A stretch of 64,000 nucleotides of DNA from JAMXLO01 sp963749575 (GCA_963749575.1 CAVVNM010000009.1:124001-188000), one strand, 5' to 3'; shown: positions 27,612-39,100, counted from the stretch's first letter. The notes: a model not told the origin generated them from the sequence alone. Translations and numbers: made by a program.

Positions 27612-28624
27612 TGTACGCGTGGATCCAGCAGGTGGTATGCCATGTCCGCCATCAGGTTCAGCAGCAGGTACACCGCGCCGACCACCAGCGTCGCGCCCAG
27701 TACGGCATTCATGTCGGCGTTCAGGAGCGATCCGGTCAGGTAAAGTCCAAGTCCCGGCCAGGAGAACACCGTCTCGGTGATCACCGCGCCTTCCAGCAGG
27801 CCGGCATAGGCGAGCGCCAGCACGGTGATCAGCCGCACCGAGATGTTGCCGAACGCGTGCCGCCACAGAATGCGCGAAGCCGACAGACCTTTCGCACGCG
27901 CCGTGATGATGTACTCGCCGGACAATGCCTCGATCATGAAGGCCCGCGTCATGCGGGTGATGTACGCCATCGAGAAATACGCCAGCACCAGCGCCGGCAA
28001 TGCCAGGTGCGACAGCGCATCCCAGACCGAATCCCAGTCCTCCGCGAGCACCGCGTCGATCACCAGCATGCCGGTGACCCGAGGCACCGCTCCTTCATAG
28101 GCAACGTCCAACTGCCCGGTGCCGGGCGCGATGCCGAGCTTGACGTAGAACACCAGCAGCGCCACCAGCCCCAGCACGAACACCGGCACGGATTGTCCGG
28201 TGAGGCTGATCACCCGCACGGTATGGTCGAAGCGCGAACCCTGCCGTGCCGCGGCGAACACCCCGAGCGGCAGTCCGACGATCACGGCGATGATGATCGC
28301 TGCGGTGGCAAGCTCCAGCGTGGCGGGGAAGAAACGTGCGATGTCAACCAGCACCGGGCGTGACGTCATCACCGAGTTGCCGAGATCGCCATGTGCCATG
28401 TTCCGCAGGAAAATGCCGAACTGCACGTACAACGGTTCATCAAGCCCCAGTTCGGTGCGCACACGGGCGATCACGTCCGGTTGGGCGTGATCGCCAACGA
28501 TGGCGATGACCGGATCGATCGGCATCGCCCGGCCAATCAGGAACGTCACCAGCACCAGGCCAAACAGCGTCACCGGGATGCTGGCCAGCGCGGCGAGAAC
28601 CGGACGAAGACGCTTGGAGATCAC
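27608..28624 (-). CDS. Peptide ABC transporter permease (DppB/OppB type)
   Basis: The 338-residue inner-membrane protein has six predicted helices and the DppB/OppB features VRTELGLDEPLYVQFGIFL, GDLGNSVMTSRPVLVDI and the C-terminal ETVFSWPGLGLYLTGSLLN. The EAA loop is GLSASRILWRHAFGN. Its ATG overlaps the stop of the binding-protein gene by four bases, so translation is coupled. It forms the channel with the DppC-type subunit. Confidence 0.88.
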   Translation of the reverse strand: MISKRLRPVLAALASIPVTLFGLVLVTFLIGRAMPIDPVIAIVGDHAQPDVIARVRTELGLDEPLYVQFGIFLRNMAHGDLGNSVMTSRPVLVDIARFFPATLELATAAIIIAVIVGLPLGVFAAARQGSRFDHTVRVISLTGQSVPVFVLGLVALLVFYVKLGIAPGTGQLDVAYEGAVPRVTGMLVIDAVLAEDWDSVWDALSHLALPALVLAYFSMAYITRMTRAFMIEALSGEYIITARAKGLSASRILWRHAFGNISVRLITVLALAYAGLLEGAVITETVFSWPGLGLYLTGSLLNADMNAVLGATLVVGAVYLLLNLMADMAYHLLDPRVQ

Positions 28625-30221
28625 GCCTTGCTGATGCCCGCATAGCGCGTGTAGTCGGGCAGTAGCCCCAACTGGATGCCCGTCACGCCCTTGTGCATGG
28701 TGGCGATCTCCGCGTTCTGCAGCACGAACACAAACGGCGACCGCTCCAACGAATCACGCTGCATCTTGGCGTACATCTCCATGCGCTTCTTCGCGTCCAG
28801 TTCCTTCGCCGCCTTGTCCACCAGGTCGGTCAGCTCCTTGTCCTGGAAGTGACAGCGCCACGCCGGTAGCTTCACCTTGGACGTGTCCGAGTTCATCAGC
28901 ATTGTAGTTGAATGCCTGCGCGTTGGAGTGCATGTCGAGAAAATCGGGGAACCACGTCATCAGTGTCATCTGGAACTGGCGTGCGCGCATCTTGGTGGTG
29001 ACCTGCTTGCCCTCACCGGCGAGCAGTTGGGCCTTGATCCCGATCTCCGCGAGATTGGCCTGGATCGCCTGTGCAACATCCGGGAACGGCGCCCTGGAAA
29101 AGTGATCGAGTGTCATGCTGAAGCCGTCCGGGTAGCCGGCCTTCGCCAACAGCGCCTTGGCCTTGGCCACATCCTTCTTGAACGGCTCATCGGCAATAGC
29201 GCCGGGGGAGCCTTTTGGCAGGAAGGTCTGGCAGGGTGTCCAGATATCCGGCGTAATGTTCGTGGCGATCGCGTCGTAATCGATCGCCCATTTGATCGCC
29301 TGGATCACCTCCTGCTTCTGAAACTGCGGCTGGTTTTTGTTGCAGGCCACATACATCGACGTAAGCTGGTTGGCCTTTGTGAATGTGAAGTCGGGGTTCT
29401 TCTGGATCGACTTGAGCTGATCCGCGTTGAGGTCGCGCGCAATGTCGGCATCGCCCTTCTGCACCAGCAGAAGCTGCGCCGCGGGTTCCTGGGTATGCCG
29501 GATGATGGTGCGCGAGATGTGCGGCTTCACCGCGGCATTCGGATTGGCCTCCAGAATGATCTTATCGGTGGCGGCCCAGTCTACCAGGCGATAGCTGCCG
29601 GCACCCGCGCTATGCGACTTCAGCCAGAGATTGCCGAGGTCGCCGTTGGTCTGGTTCGCCATCACCACGGCCTTCTCGACCACGCAGCCAACCGTGGCGG
29701 AAAGGCAGTACAGCACGAACGTGCTTGCCTGGACTTCGGGGAGTTTCACCTCCAGCACGTTCTCGCCCTTGGCGGTGATCATCTTCTCGACGTTGTCGGC
29801 GTTCCAGCCGAACTGCGTCAGGATGAAGCCGGGCGTCTTGTTGAGCTTCACCACGCGTTGCAGGCTGAACGCGACGTCGTCCGCGGTCAGCGGCTTGCCG
29901 CTGTCGAACACCACGCCCTTGCGGATCTGGAAGGTGAACACGAGGCCGTCCTTGCTGACCTCCCATTTCTCTGCCAGATCGCCCACCAGCTTGTCTGCAT
30001 CGGCTGGGTCCGGAACGATCAGTTTGCGGTACATGTTCCCGCAGACTTCGTTGTCGGAGTACTCGATAGGATTCGGCGGGATCGAATGCGCCGATGATGT
30101 CGTCGATCGCCTTGGCCTGGACCACGATGTTCTTCGGTGTGGCCGCGTGGGCTGTGGCGATGACGGCGGGCGCGGCCAGGCCGGCCGCGGACGTCGCGAG
30201 CAGTGTGCGTCTGGTCAACAT
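28621..30221 (-). CDS. Peptide ABC transporter substrate-binding protein (second copy), two frameshifts
   Basis: This SBP_bac_5-family periplasmic binding protein starts MLTRRTLLATSAAGLAAPAV, a Tat-like signal (Arg-Arg then a hydrophobic run, cut after AHA). It is clearly a paralogue of the neighbouring SBP: shared LNKTPGFI-TQFG, FVLYCLSA and FKKDVAKAKALLAKAGYPDGF. Two single extra bases break the frame, at ~30065 (TAT[C]GAGTAC) and ~28891 (GATGAA[C]TCGGAC). Removing both gives 533 codons, exactly the length of the paralogue, which argues that the breaks are sequence errors or very recent mutations. It delivers peptides or similar solutes to the DppBC-type permease. Confidence 0.85.
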
Positions 30222-30264
30222 GATCTGTCCCCGTTCATTGGTATATATTGGTTATTCGCCTGTC

Positions 30265-31863
30265 TCAGGCCTTCGCGATCGTCGAGTAGTGCGTGTAGTC
30301 CGGCATCGGCCCGACCCGGAAGCCGGAGACGCCATTGCCGAGCACCGCGACCGCATTCTTCTGCAACAGCATGGCGAACGGGGCACGTTCCATGAACTGC
30401 TGCTGGATTTTGTGGTACAGCTCGATGCGCCTGGCGGGATCCAGCTCATGCACCGCCGCCTGCGACTCGGTGGTCAGTTCCTGGTCCACGAAGTGGCTGC
30501 GCCAGGCGAGGATCTTCAGCTTGCTCTGATCCGAATCATCGGGATTTTCGCACCAGGCCTGGGAATTCGAGTTCGGATCGAAGTAGTCGGTGCCCCAGAC
30601 CAGCACCGCCAACTGATGCTGCCGGGCGCGGGTCTTGGTGATCACCTGCTTCTGGTCGCCGGGTTGCAGCGACACCATGATCCCGATGGCCGCCAGATCG
30701 GCCTGGATCGCCTGCGCGATATCGGAATTCGGCGACGTATTGATGTAGTCCATCGTGACGGCGAACCCATCCGCCAACCCGGCCTGCGCCAGCAGTGCCT
30801 TGGCCTTGGCCACATCCTTCTTGAACGGCGTGCTCTTCAGCGCGCCGGGCAGCGCATAGGGCAGGAATGTCTGGCAGACACTCCAGGTATTCGGCGTGAT
30901 GTTCTTGGCGATCGCCTCGTAGTCGATCGCGTTCTTGATCGCCTGATGCACCTCCACTTTTTGGAGCTGCGGCATCGCCTGGTTCATCGCCATGTACATC
31001 GACGTGCCCTGTGGCGCCGCCGCGATCGTCAAGCTCTTGTTGCCGGCGATCGACTTGAGCTGGTCGGCACCAAGGTCGCGCGCGATGTCCACGTCGCCCT
31101 TCTCCAACTGCAGAAGCTGTGCCGAAGGATCCGCCACGTGGCGGATGACAATCCGCCGCATCAGCGCTTTCTCCGCCGCGTTCGGGTTGGTGTCGATGAT
31201 CACATGGTCGCTCGCGGCCCATTCGGTCAGCTTGTAAGGACCCGCACCGGCGGTGTGGTTTTTCAACCAGGTGTTGCCCAGATCGCCGTTGGCCTGGTTC
31301 GCCATCACCGTCTTCGTGTCCACCACGCTGCCGACGTTGGCCGAGAGGCAGTACAGCACGAAGCTGGTGGCCTCCGCCTCATTCGGCAGCTTCATCTCCA
31401 GCGTATAGTCGTCCAGCGCACGGATCGTCTTCTCAACGTTGTCCGGGCTGAAGCCGAACTGCGTCACGATGAAGCCCGGCGTCTTGTTCAGCTTGACCAC
31501 GCGCTGCAGGCTGAACGCGGCGTCGTTCGCGGTCACCGGATTGCCGGACTCGAACTTCGCGTCGCGCCGAAGCTTGAAGGTGAAGGTCAGGCCGTCCGGA
31601 CTGACGGTCCAGCTTTCCGCCAGGTCGCCCTCGATCTTGGTCGCATCGTCCAGGTTCGGTCGGATCAACCGCCGATAGCAGTTGGCATCGACCTCGCCGT
31701 TGGTGAATTCATACGATTCGGCCGGATCGAAGCTGACGATGTCGTCGATCTGCTTGGCCATGACCGCGACGCCCTTGGGGGTGGCGGCGCGCGCCTGGCT
31801 CAGGACGGCCGGCGCCGCGACGGTGGCGGCCGAGCTCGCCAGCAGGTTGCGTCTCGTCAGCAT
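30265..31863 (-). CDS. Peptide ABC transporter substrate-binding protein (first copy)
   Basis: The 532-residue intact SBP_bac_5 protein has a Tat-like signal (LTRRNLLASSAATVAAPAV, cut near QARA) and the two-lobed dipeptide/oligopeptide-binding layout, ending GPMPDYTHYSTIAKA. ATG 31863 is chosen because the signal peptide begins there; the upstream 24 codons of open frame are not signal-like. It is the first gene of the operon, with the promoter expected in the 70-base gap shared with the divergent molybdoenzyme gene. Having two paralogous binding proteins in one operon suggests two ligand ranges for one transporter. Confidence 0.9.
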   Translation of the reverse strand: MLTRRNLLASSAATVAAPAVLSQARAATPKGVAVMAKQIDDIVSFDPAESYEFTNGEVDANCYRRLIRPNLDDATKIEGDLAESWTVSPDGLTFTFKLRRDAKFESGNPVTANDAAFSLQRVVKLNKTPGFIVTQFGFSPDNVEKTIRALDDYTLEMKLPNEAEATSFVLYCLSANVGSVVDTKTVMANQANGDLGNTWLKNHTAGAGPYKLTEWAASDHVIIDTNPNAAEKALMRRIVIRHVADPSAQLLQLEKGDVDIARDLGADQLKSIAGNKSLTIAAAPQGTSMYMAMNQAMPQLQKVEVHQAIKNAIDYEAIAKNITPNTWSVCQTFLPYALPGALKSTPFKKDVAKAKALLAQAGLADGFAVTMDYINTSPNSDIAQAIQADLAAIGIMVSLQPGDQKQVITKTRARQHQLAVLVWGTDYFDPNSNSQAWCENPDDSDQSKLKILAWRSHFVDQELTTESQAAVHELDPARRIELYHKIQQQFMERAPFAMLLQKNAVAVLGNGVSGFRVGPMPDYTHYSTIAKA

Positions 31864-31933
31864 GATGTGTCTCCCAGAACCTTGTTGCCCCCACTTTGCC
31901 AAGGCCGCGGGCCAGACGCTAGGCTGCACAGCC

Positions 31934-34016
31934 ATGCCACGCGATCTCCGTCACTCCGCCTGCCCGCACGACTGCCCCTCCACCTGCGCCCTCGAGATCG
32001 AAGTGCTGGACGGCCGGCGCATCGGCGCGGTGCGCGGTGCGGAGGCCAACAGCTACACCGCCGGCGTGATCTGCGCCAAAGTGGCGCGCTACGCCGAACG
32101 CATCCACCATCCGGATCGGCTGACCCAACCGCTGCTGCGCACCGGGCCGAAGGGGTCCGGGCAGTTCCGTCCGATCTCCTGGGACGAGGCGCTGGACCGC
32201 GTGGCGGAGGCATTCGTCTCGACGGCGGACCGGCATGGCGGCGAGGCGGTGTGGCCATACTACTATTCCGGCACGATGGGCCTGGTGCAGCGCGACGGCA
32301 TCAACCGGCTGCGCCACGTCATGCGGTATTCCCGCCAGGCGAAGACCATCTGCACCTCGATCTGCGAGGCGGGCTGGATGGCCGGGGTGGGCCGCTTCAT
32401 CGGGCCCGATCCGCGCGAGATGGCGCGCTCCGACCTGATCGTGATGTGGGGCGGCAATCCGGTTGCCACGCAGGTCAATGTGATGACCCACATCGCGCGG
32501 GCGCGGAAGGAGCGTGGCGCCAAGCTGGTGGTGGTGGACCCGTATCGCACCGGCACGGCGGCGGTGGCCGACACGCATCTGGCGCTGCGGCCCGGCACCG
32601 ATGCCGCGCTGGCCTGCGCGGTGATGCACGTCGCGTTCCGCGATGGCTACGCCGATCGCGACTACCTGGCGCGGCTTCTCCGACTATCCCACGGGGCTGG
32701 AAGCGCATCTGGCGGCGCGCTCGCCCGCGTGGGCCGCGACGATCACCGGCCTTTCGGTCGATGAGATCGAGGACTTCGCCAGGCTGTACTGCACCACACA
32801 GCGCGCCTACATCCGCATCGGCTACGGCTTCGCGCGCTCGCGCAACGGTGCCGCGTCGATGCATGCGGTGACCTGCCTGCCGACGGTCACCGGCAAGTGG
32901 CAGTATGAAGGCGCCGGTGCGCTGTGGAGCTATCGCAGCATCTGCAACTGGGACAAGACGCTGATCGAGGGTCTGGACGCCGTCGATCCGGCCACGCGCA
33001 TCCTTGATATGAGCCGGCTCGCCAGCATTCTGAACGGCGATCGGGAGGCGTTGCGCGACGGCCCGCCGGTGCACGCGATGCTGATCCAGAACAGCAATCC
33101 CGCTACCGTGGCGCCCGACACCAATCGCGTGCGCCGGGGCTTCCTGCGGGACGATCTGTTCGTCGCAGTGCACGAGCAGTTCATGACCGAGACCGCGCTG
33201 CTGGCAGACATCGTGCTGCCGGCGACGATGTTCATGGAGCACGACGACCTGTATCAGGCCGGCGGACACAGCCACATCCAGATCGGTGCGAAGCTGATCG
33301 AACCGCCGGGCGAGTGCCGGCCGAACCATGCGGTGCACCAGGGTCTCGCGGCGCGGCTGGGCGCCACGCATCGTGGCTTCGAGATGACCGAGATGGAGAT
33401 CATCGACGAGACACTGCGTGCCTCCGGCTGGCCGGGCGCGAACACCGTGCTGGAGCAGCGCTGGATCGACATCGCGCCGCCGTTCGCCGATGCGCATTTC
33501 CATCATGGGTTCCCCCAGTCGGACAAGCGCTTCCATTTCGCGCCCGATTGGCGCGCGATCGGTCCCGATTGGGCGCGTATGCCGGCGCTGCCCGACTACA
33601 TGACGGCAACCGACGATGCGACGCCGGATCGCCCGTTCCGCATGGTGACCGCGCCGTCGCGGCACTTCCTCAATACCTGTTTCACCGAGACGCCGACATC
33701 GCGGCAGCGGGAACGACGGCCGACCGTGCTGCTGCATCCGGCTGACGCGGCGCGGGCGGGCATCGCCGACGGCGACCCGGTGCGGCTCGGCAATGCGCGC
33801 GGCGAGGTCGTGTTGCATGCGCGCCTGTTCGACGGGCTGCAGCCGGGCGTGGTGGTGGCGGAGAGCGTGTGGCCGAACGGGGCGTTCGAGGGCGGCATCG
33901 GTATCAACGCGCTGACCAGCGATGATCCGGCCCCCCCGATGGGTGGCGCGGTGTTCCACGACACCGCGGTGTGGCTGCGCGCAGCCGTGGCGGAAATGCC
34001 GCTCGCCGCCGAATAG
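31934..34016 (+). CDS. Molybdopterin oxidoreductase (DMSO reductase family), one frameshift
   Basis: The reconstructed protein is 693 residues. An N-terminal [4Fe-4S] motif is present (Cys10, Cys14, Cys18 in CPHDCPSTC, and Cys47 in GVICAKV). It is followed by molybdopterin-domain segments (YYYSGTMG, SICEAGW, LIVMWGGNPVATQ, VVVDPYRTGTA) and a C-terminal molydopterin dinucleotide-binding domain (RLGNARGEVVLHARLFDGL). There is no Tat signal, so it is probably cytoplasmic. One extra base near 32673 (GCGCGGCTTCTCC) changes frame; removing it gives LARFSDYPTGLEAH. The ketopantoate-reductase-like gene follows after 17 bases. The reaction is not identifiable. Confidence 0.83.
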
Positions 34017-34033
34017 CAGGGGAAACCACAGCA

Positions 34034-35095
34034 ATGGCCAAACGCATCGCCTTCGTCGGCGCCGGCGCGATCGGCGGCTATATCGGGGCAAACCTCACGG
34101 CGCTGGGTCATGACGTGACGCTGATCGACCCGTGGCCTGCGCATGTCGAGGCGATGCGCGCCGAGGGCATGCAGCTGCACGGCATGACCGAGGCCGAGAA
34201 CCGTACCGTCCGCGTCAAGGCGATGCATGTCACCGATGCGCAGGAGCTGGCGAAGCAGCAGCCGATCGATATCGCCTTCATCGCGGTGAAGTCGTACGAC
34301 ACGGTGTGGGCGACGCGGCTGATCCGGCAGTATCTCGCCCCGGGCGGCTTCGTGGTGTCGTCGCAGAACTGCATCAACGAGGAACGCATCGCGGGTGTCG
34401 TGGGCTGGGGCCGCACGGTGGGCTGCGTGGTCGGCGGCGGAGTGGGCGTGGAGCTGTTCGAGCCCGGTCATGTCCGCCGCTCGATGATGAAGAACCGGAA
34501 CGTCGTGTCGTTCCATGTCGGCGAGCCGCACGGCCGCATCACGCGCCGGGTCGAGGAACTCGTCGCGATGCTCGATGGCATCGATACCGCGCACGCCACC
34601 GACAATCTGTGGGGCGAGCGCTGGACCAAGCTGTGCGTCAACGGCATGCGCAACGGCGTCTCTGCCGCCACCGGTCTCGGCGGCAATGCGCGCGACAGCC
34701 ATGACGCGATCCGTCGCATCTGCATCCGGCTGGGCGGCGAGTCGGTACGCGTGGGTCAGGCGATGGGCTTTGCGCTGGGCAAGATCGGCGCGCTGGAGCC
34801 GGAGCAGCTCGCGCTGGCGTCCGAAGGCAATCGCGGCGCGTTGGCGGAGATCGAGGCGCAGATGCTGCTCGGCACCAACGCCGCGGCGCGCAGCGATCTG
34901 CAGCGGCCGTCGATGGCGCAGGACATGGCGAAGGGGCGGCGCACCGAAATCGAGTTCATGAACGGCTTCATCGCCGAGCGGGGCGCCGAGGTCGGCGTCC
35001 CGGCGCCGACCCATGCAATGCTGACCGAGATGGTGAAGCGCGTCGAGCGCGGCGAGCTCGCCGCCGATCCGGCGAATGTGCTGAGGAACAGGTGA
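34034..35095 (+). CDS. Ketopantoate reductase-family (ApbA/PanE-like) dehydrogenase
   Basis: The 353-residue protein has an N-terminal NAD(P)-binding GAGAIGGYIGANL motif, VKSYDT (the conserved Lys region), and the C-terminal PanE helical domain with KLCVNGMRNGVSA (catalytic Lys-Asn region), PSMAQDMAKGRRTEIEFMNG and the final glutamate-containing stretch. These enzymes reduce 2-oxo acids such as ketopantoate. Its location between a molybdoenzyme and a hydratase of aromatic meta-cleavage type suggests catabolism rather than pantothenate synthesis. It may be co-transcribed with the molybdoenzyme. It is followed by a large inverted repeat. Confidence 0.85.
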   Translation: MAKRIAFVGAGAIGGYIGANLTALGHDVTLIDPWPAHVEAMRAEGMQLHGMTEAENRTVRVKAMHVTDAQELAKQQPIDIAFIAVKSYDTVWATRLIRQYLAPGGFVVSSQNCINEERIAGVVGWGRTVGCVVGGGVGVELFEPGHVRRSMMKNRNVVSFHVGEPHGRITRRVEELVAMLDGIDTAHATDNLWGERWTKLCVNGMRNGVSAATGLGGNARDSHDAIRRICIRLGGESVRVGQAMGFALGKIGALEPEQLALASEGNRGALAEIEAQMLLGTNAAARSDLQRPSMAQDMAKGRRTEIEFMNGFIAERGAEVGVPAPTHAMLTEMVKRVERGELAADPANVLRNR

Positions 35096-35100
35096 TCATA

Positions 35101-35198
35101 CTCCCCCTCCCCTTGCGGGAGGGGGTTGGGGGGAGGGGGCCAGGCGGTTACCGGCAACGCCCCCTCCCCCCAACCCCCTCCCGCAAGGGGAGGGGGAA
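35101..35198. repeat. Large inverted repeat, copy 1 (40-bp arms, 18-bp loop)
   Basis: The arms at 35101-35140 and 35159-35197 are perfect complements for 39 bases, with an 18-base loop. They are built of C-rich and G-rich blocks around CTTGCGGGAGGGGGTTGGGG. The arms are identical to those at 57771 while the loops differ, so this is a dispersed palindromic element. Here it lies between convergent genes and could end transcription from either side, although it lacks the T-run of a classical terminator. Confidence 0.9.
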
Positions 35199-35215
35199 GC
35201 ATGCTCGGTTCGCTA

Positions 35216-35969
35216 TCAGATAAACGTCACCTCCGCCGCGCCCAGCCCCTCGAAGCGCACGCCACAGACGTCGCCCGGCTTCAGGTAGCGCAGGCCGGTA
35301 CAGGACCCACAGGTGACGAACTGGCCGGCGCGCACGCCGCCCTGTTCGCGCATCATGTTCGCCAGCACCACCGCGACGCCGAGTGGATCGCCGGTCGGAT
35401 GCCCGCCCACCTGCTCCAGCACCGTGACACCGTTCACCGTCAGCGTCACTTTCAGCTTGCCGAGTTCCAGGCTTCGCCACCCGGCAGGTGGGGCCGCGTG
35501 CACGAAGGCACCATTGCTGATGCAGTCGGCCAGCTTTTCCAGGTTCGATGCCGTAGCGAAATTGCGATAGCGGCTGGTCACCAGCTCGATCGCCGCGCAG
35601 GCATCCACCGCGGCGGCCACCTCGTCGCGCGAATAGGGCACCGCGCGCGGGGGCAGATCACGGCGGAACACGAACGCGACTTCGCCTTCCACACCGCATT
35701 GCGGCACCTCGGCGGCCGGAATGCGCGCCGGCGAGGCGATGAACGGTGTCGGCGTAGATCACCCCGCGCGTCGGCTCGCCGGTGGCCGGCGCCATCGCCT
35801 TGAATGCGCCCACCGGCTTGCCGAGCCCGGCAGTGACCGCATCCTGGATCGCATGGGCCTCGGCCACGCTTGCCGGTGTCGCATCCGATGGCAGGCCCTC
35901 CAGCAACGTTCCGTTACGCCGCGCCCCGACGAGCAGGGCGGCAGCACGGTTGATCTGCTGCGTATTCAT
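35216..35969 (-). CDS. 2-keto-4-pentenoate hydratase-family protein, one frameshift
   Basis: The reconstructed protein is 250 residues and of the MhpD/FAH-like hydratase family, which adds water to 2-hydroxypenta-2,4-dienoate-type acids. N-terminal part: MNTQQINRAAALLVGARRNG (initial helix), AYAIQD-like EAHAIQDAVTAGL and KAMAPATGEPTRGVIYADT; C-terminal part: PQCGVEGEVAFVF (metal-binding Glu-x-Glu), HPTGDPLGVAVVLAN, GQFVTCGSCTGL. One extra base near 35736 (CATCGCCTCGCC) separates the two frames; without it the join reads RSPARIPAAEVPQCG. It is convergent with the ketopantoate-reductase-like gene. Confidence 0.82.
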
Positions 35970-36102
35970 CGTCCGTTCCCCTCGCTGGCAGCCGGCAGCG
36001 TGGCACTTCGCCGGGTAACGGCAAAGCCCCGCTTGGCAGTGTTCCGTTCGGGTGGCAACAATAGTAACGTCTGGGACAATGTGACACGGAGGGGGCCGCG
36101 GA

Positions 36103-39100
36103 ATGATCGGCTTGGTGCGGCTTGCCTTGCGCCGACCGTATACGTCGGCGATCGCCGCGCTGCTGATCCTGCTGATGGGCGCGCTGTCCATCACGCGCAT
36201 GATCGTCGACATCTTCCCGGTGATCGACATCCCGGTGGTGCTGGTGGTGTGGAACTACAACGGCCTCACCACCGAGGACATGGAACGCCGCGTCGTGTTC
36301 ATCTCCGAGCGCGCCTATTCCACCACGGTGAACGGCATCTCGCGCATCGAATCGCAGTCGATCCCCAGCATCGGCATCCTCAAGGTGTACTTCCAGCCCG
36401 GCACCGATATCGGCAGCTCGATCGCGCAGATCACGTCGGTGAACAACTCGATCCTGCGCGGTGCGCCGCCCGGGATGCAGCCGCCGGGTGTGATCCAGTT
36501 CAACGCCTCGAACGTGCCGGTCGTGCAGATGACGCTGTCGAGCAAGACACTGACCGAGCAGCAGATCTACGACTACAGCCTGAACTTCATCCGGGTCCGA
36601 TTGTTCACCATCCCCGGCCTCTCCACGCCCGGCCCGTTCGGCGGCAAGTCGCGGCAGATCATGGTCGATCTCGACAAGTCGCGGCTGGAGGCGAAGGGCT
36701 TCGCGCCGGTGGACGTGGTGAACGCGCTGCAGGCGTCCAACGTCATCGTGCCGGCCGGCACCGCGCGGCTTGGCGATCGCGAATACAACGTGCAGTTGAA
36801 CTCCAGCCCCACCGCGGTGGATCGGTTCAATGCGCTGCCGATCGGCGTGTTCAACGGCGCGCCGGTGACGATCGGCGATGTCGGCCAAGGTCAGCGACAG
36901 TTACGCCACCCAGGGCAACGTCGTGCATGTCAACGGCAAGCGCGCGGTGTATCTGGCGATCCTGAAGCACGCCGACGCCTCGACACTGGCGGTGGTCGAT
37001 GCGGCGCGCGAGGCGCTGCCGGAGATTCAGGCCGCGGCGCCGGCCGGGCTGGATCTGAAGCTGGACTTCGACCAGTCGGTGTTCGTGCGCGCCGCGGTGC
37101 AGAACGTGATCCGCGAGGCGATCATCTCGTCGATCCTGGTCTCCGCACTGATCCTGGTGTTCCTGGGAAGCTGGCGCAACACGGTGATCGTCTCCACCTC
37201 GATCCCGCTGTCGATCTTCGCCGGCATCATGGGCCTGTTCCTCACCGGCAACACGCATCAACCTGATGACGCTGGGCGGACTCGCACTGGCGATCGGCCT
37301 GCTGGTGGACAACGCCACGGTGACGATCGAGAACATCCACCGCAATCAGTCGCTGGGCAAACCGCTGACGGTGGCGATCATCGACGGCAGCAGCGAGGTG
37401 ATCCAGCCGCTGACCGTCGCCACGCTGGCGATCTGCATCGTGTTCTTCCCGGTCGTGCTGCTGTTCGGCGTGGCGCGCTACCTGTTCATCCCGCTCGCCG
37501 CGACCGTCGTGTTCTGCATGCTGGCGTCCTACGTGCTGTCGTTCACCGTCGTGCCGGCGTTCGCGCGCTTCCTGCTGGCATCCGAGGCACAGCATCACGG
37601 CCCGCCGCGCGGCTTCTTCGCCCTGTTCGATCGCGGCTTCAACCGATTCCGCGACGGCTACGGGCGAATGCTGGAAGGCGCGCTGCACCGCCGCGTGTTC
37701 GTGCTGGTCTGCGCCGGCGTCATGCTGGTGATATCCTGCGGATTGGCTACCGTGATCGGCCTCGACTTCTTCCCCACCGCCGATGTCGGTCTGATCAAGC
37801 TGCACTATCGCGCCCCGCCCGGCACCCGTCTGGAGCGGACCGAGGATCTGGTGCTGCAGGTCGAGGACAGCATCCGCAAGATCATTCCGGCGAACGAGAT
37901 GGACACGATCAACGACACCGTGGGCGTGCCGTCCTCGTTCAACCTGGCCTTCGTGCCTAGCGACAATGTCGGTTCGATGGACGCCGAGATCCTGATCTCG
38001 CTGAAGCCGGGGCATCATCCGTCGATCGACTACATCCGTGCGATCCGCACCCGACTGCCCGACCAGTTCCCCGGCAGCATGTTTTACTTCCAGACCGCCG
38101 ACATCGTCAGCCAGGTGCTGAACTTCGGCCTGTCCGCGCCGATCGACGTGCAGATTCAGGACGTGAACTTCGACCGTGCCACCGCGCTTGGCCGGCAGTT
38201 GCTGGAGCGGATGCAGCGGATTCCGGGCGTCGCCGACGCGCACCTGGTGCAGGTGCTGAACTATCCGACACTTCAGGTCGATGTGGATCGGCTGCGCGCC
38301 GCCAAGCTGAACATCGCGCAGCGCGACGTGGCCAACAACATCCTCACGTCGCTGTCATCGAGCGTATTGGTTGCGCCGAACTTCTTTCTCAATCCGCAGA
38401 ACAACGTGAACTACTCGGTGGCGGTGCAGACGCCGATCGACCAGATCAATTCGGTCTCCGACCTGCTGCACACACCGGTCAACCGGCCAGACCCACCCGC
38501 AGCGGCCACCCCGGCCACGCTGCCGTTCGCGCCGGTGACGCGGCTGGCCGACATCGCGACAGTGTATACCAAGTCCAGTCTGGAATCGGTGAACCACTAC
38601 ACCGTGCAGCGCGAAATCGACATCGCCGCCAATATCGACGGCCGTGACCTGGGCTCGACCGCCGGCGACATCCAGAAGGCGATCGCGGATGTCAGCAAAG
38701 GCATGCCGATCACCACGAAGATCCTGATTCTCGGCCAGAACGACGTGATGCAGAGCTCGTTCAAAAGCCTCGCTCTGGGCATGGTGCTGGCTGTGATCCT
38801 GGTCTATGCGCTGCTGGTCATCCTGTTCCAGTCCTGGGTCGATCCGTTCATCATCATGATGGCGGTGCCCGGCGCGCTGATGGGCATCCTGTGGATGCTC
38901 GCGCTGTCGGGCACGACGATCAACGTCGAATCGCTGATGGGCGCCATCATGTCGATCGGCATCTCGGTGTCGAACTCGATCCTGGTGGTCAGCTTCGCCA
39001 ACGATCTTCGCGCGCGCGAGGAAGTCGGCCCGCTGCGTGCGGTGATCGAGGCCGGCCGTATCCGTCTGCGTCCCGTGCTGATGACCGCGCTGGCCATGAT

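Noticed and set aside
35101..35198. Intrinsic terminator or coding interpretation of the large inverted repeat
   Set aside because: The stem is very strong but no T-run follows on either strand. The PLREGVGG/PPPARGGG-type peptides it encodes are the usual false translation of such repeats.
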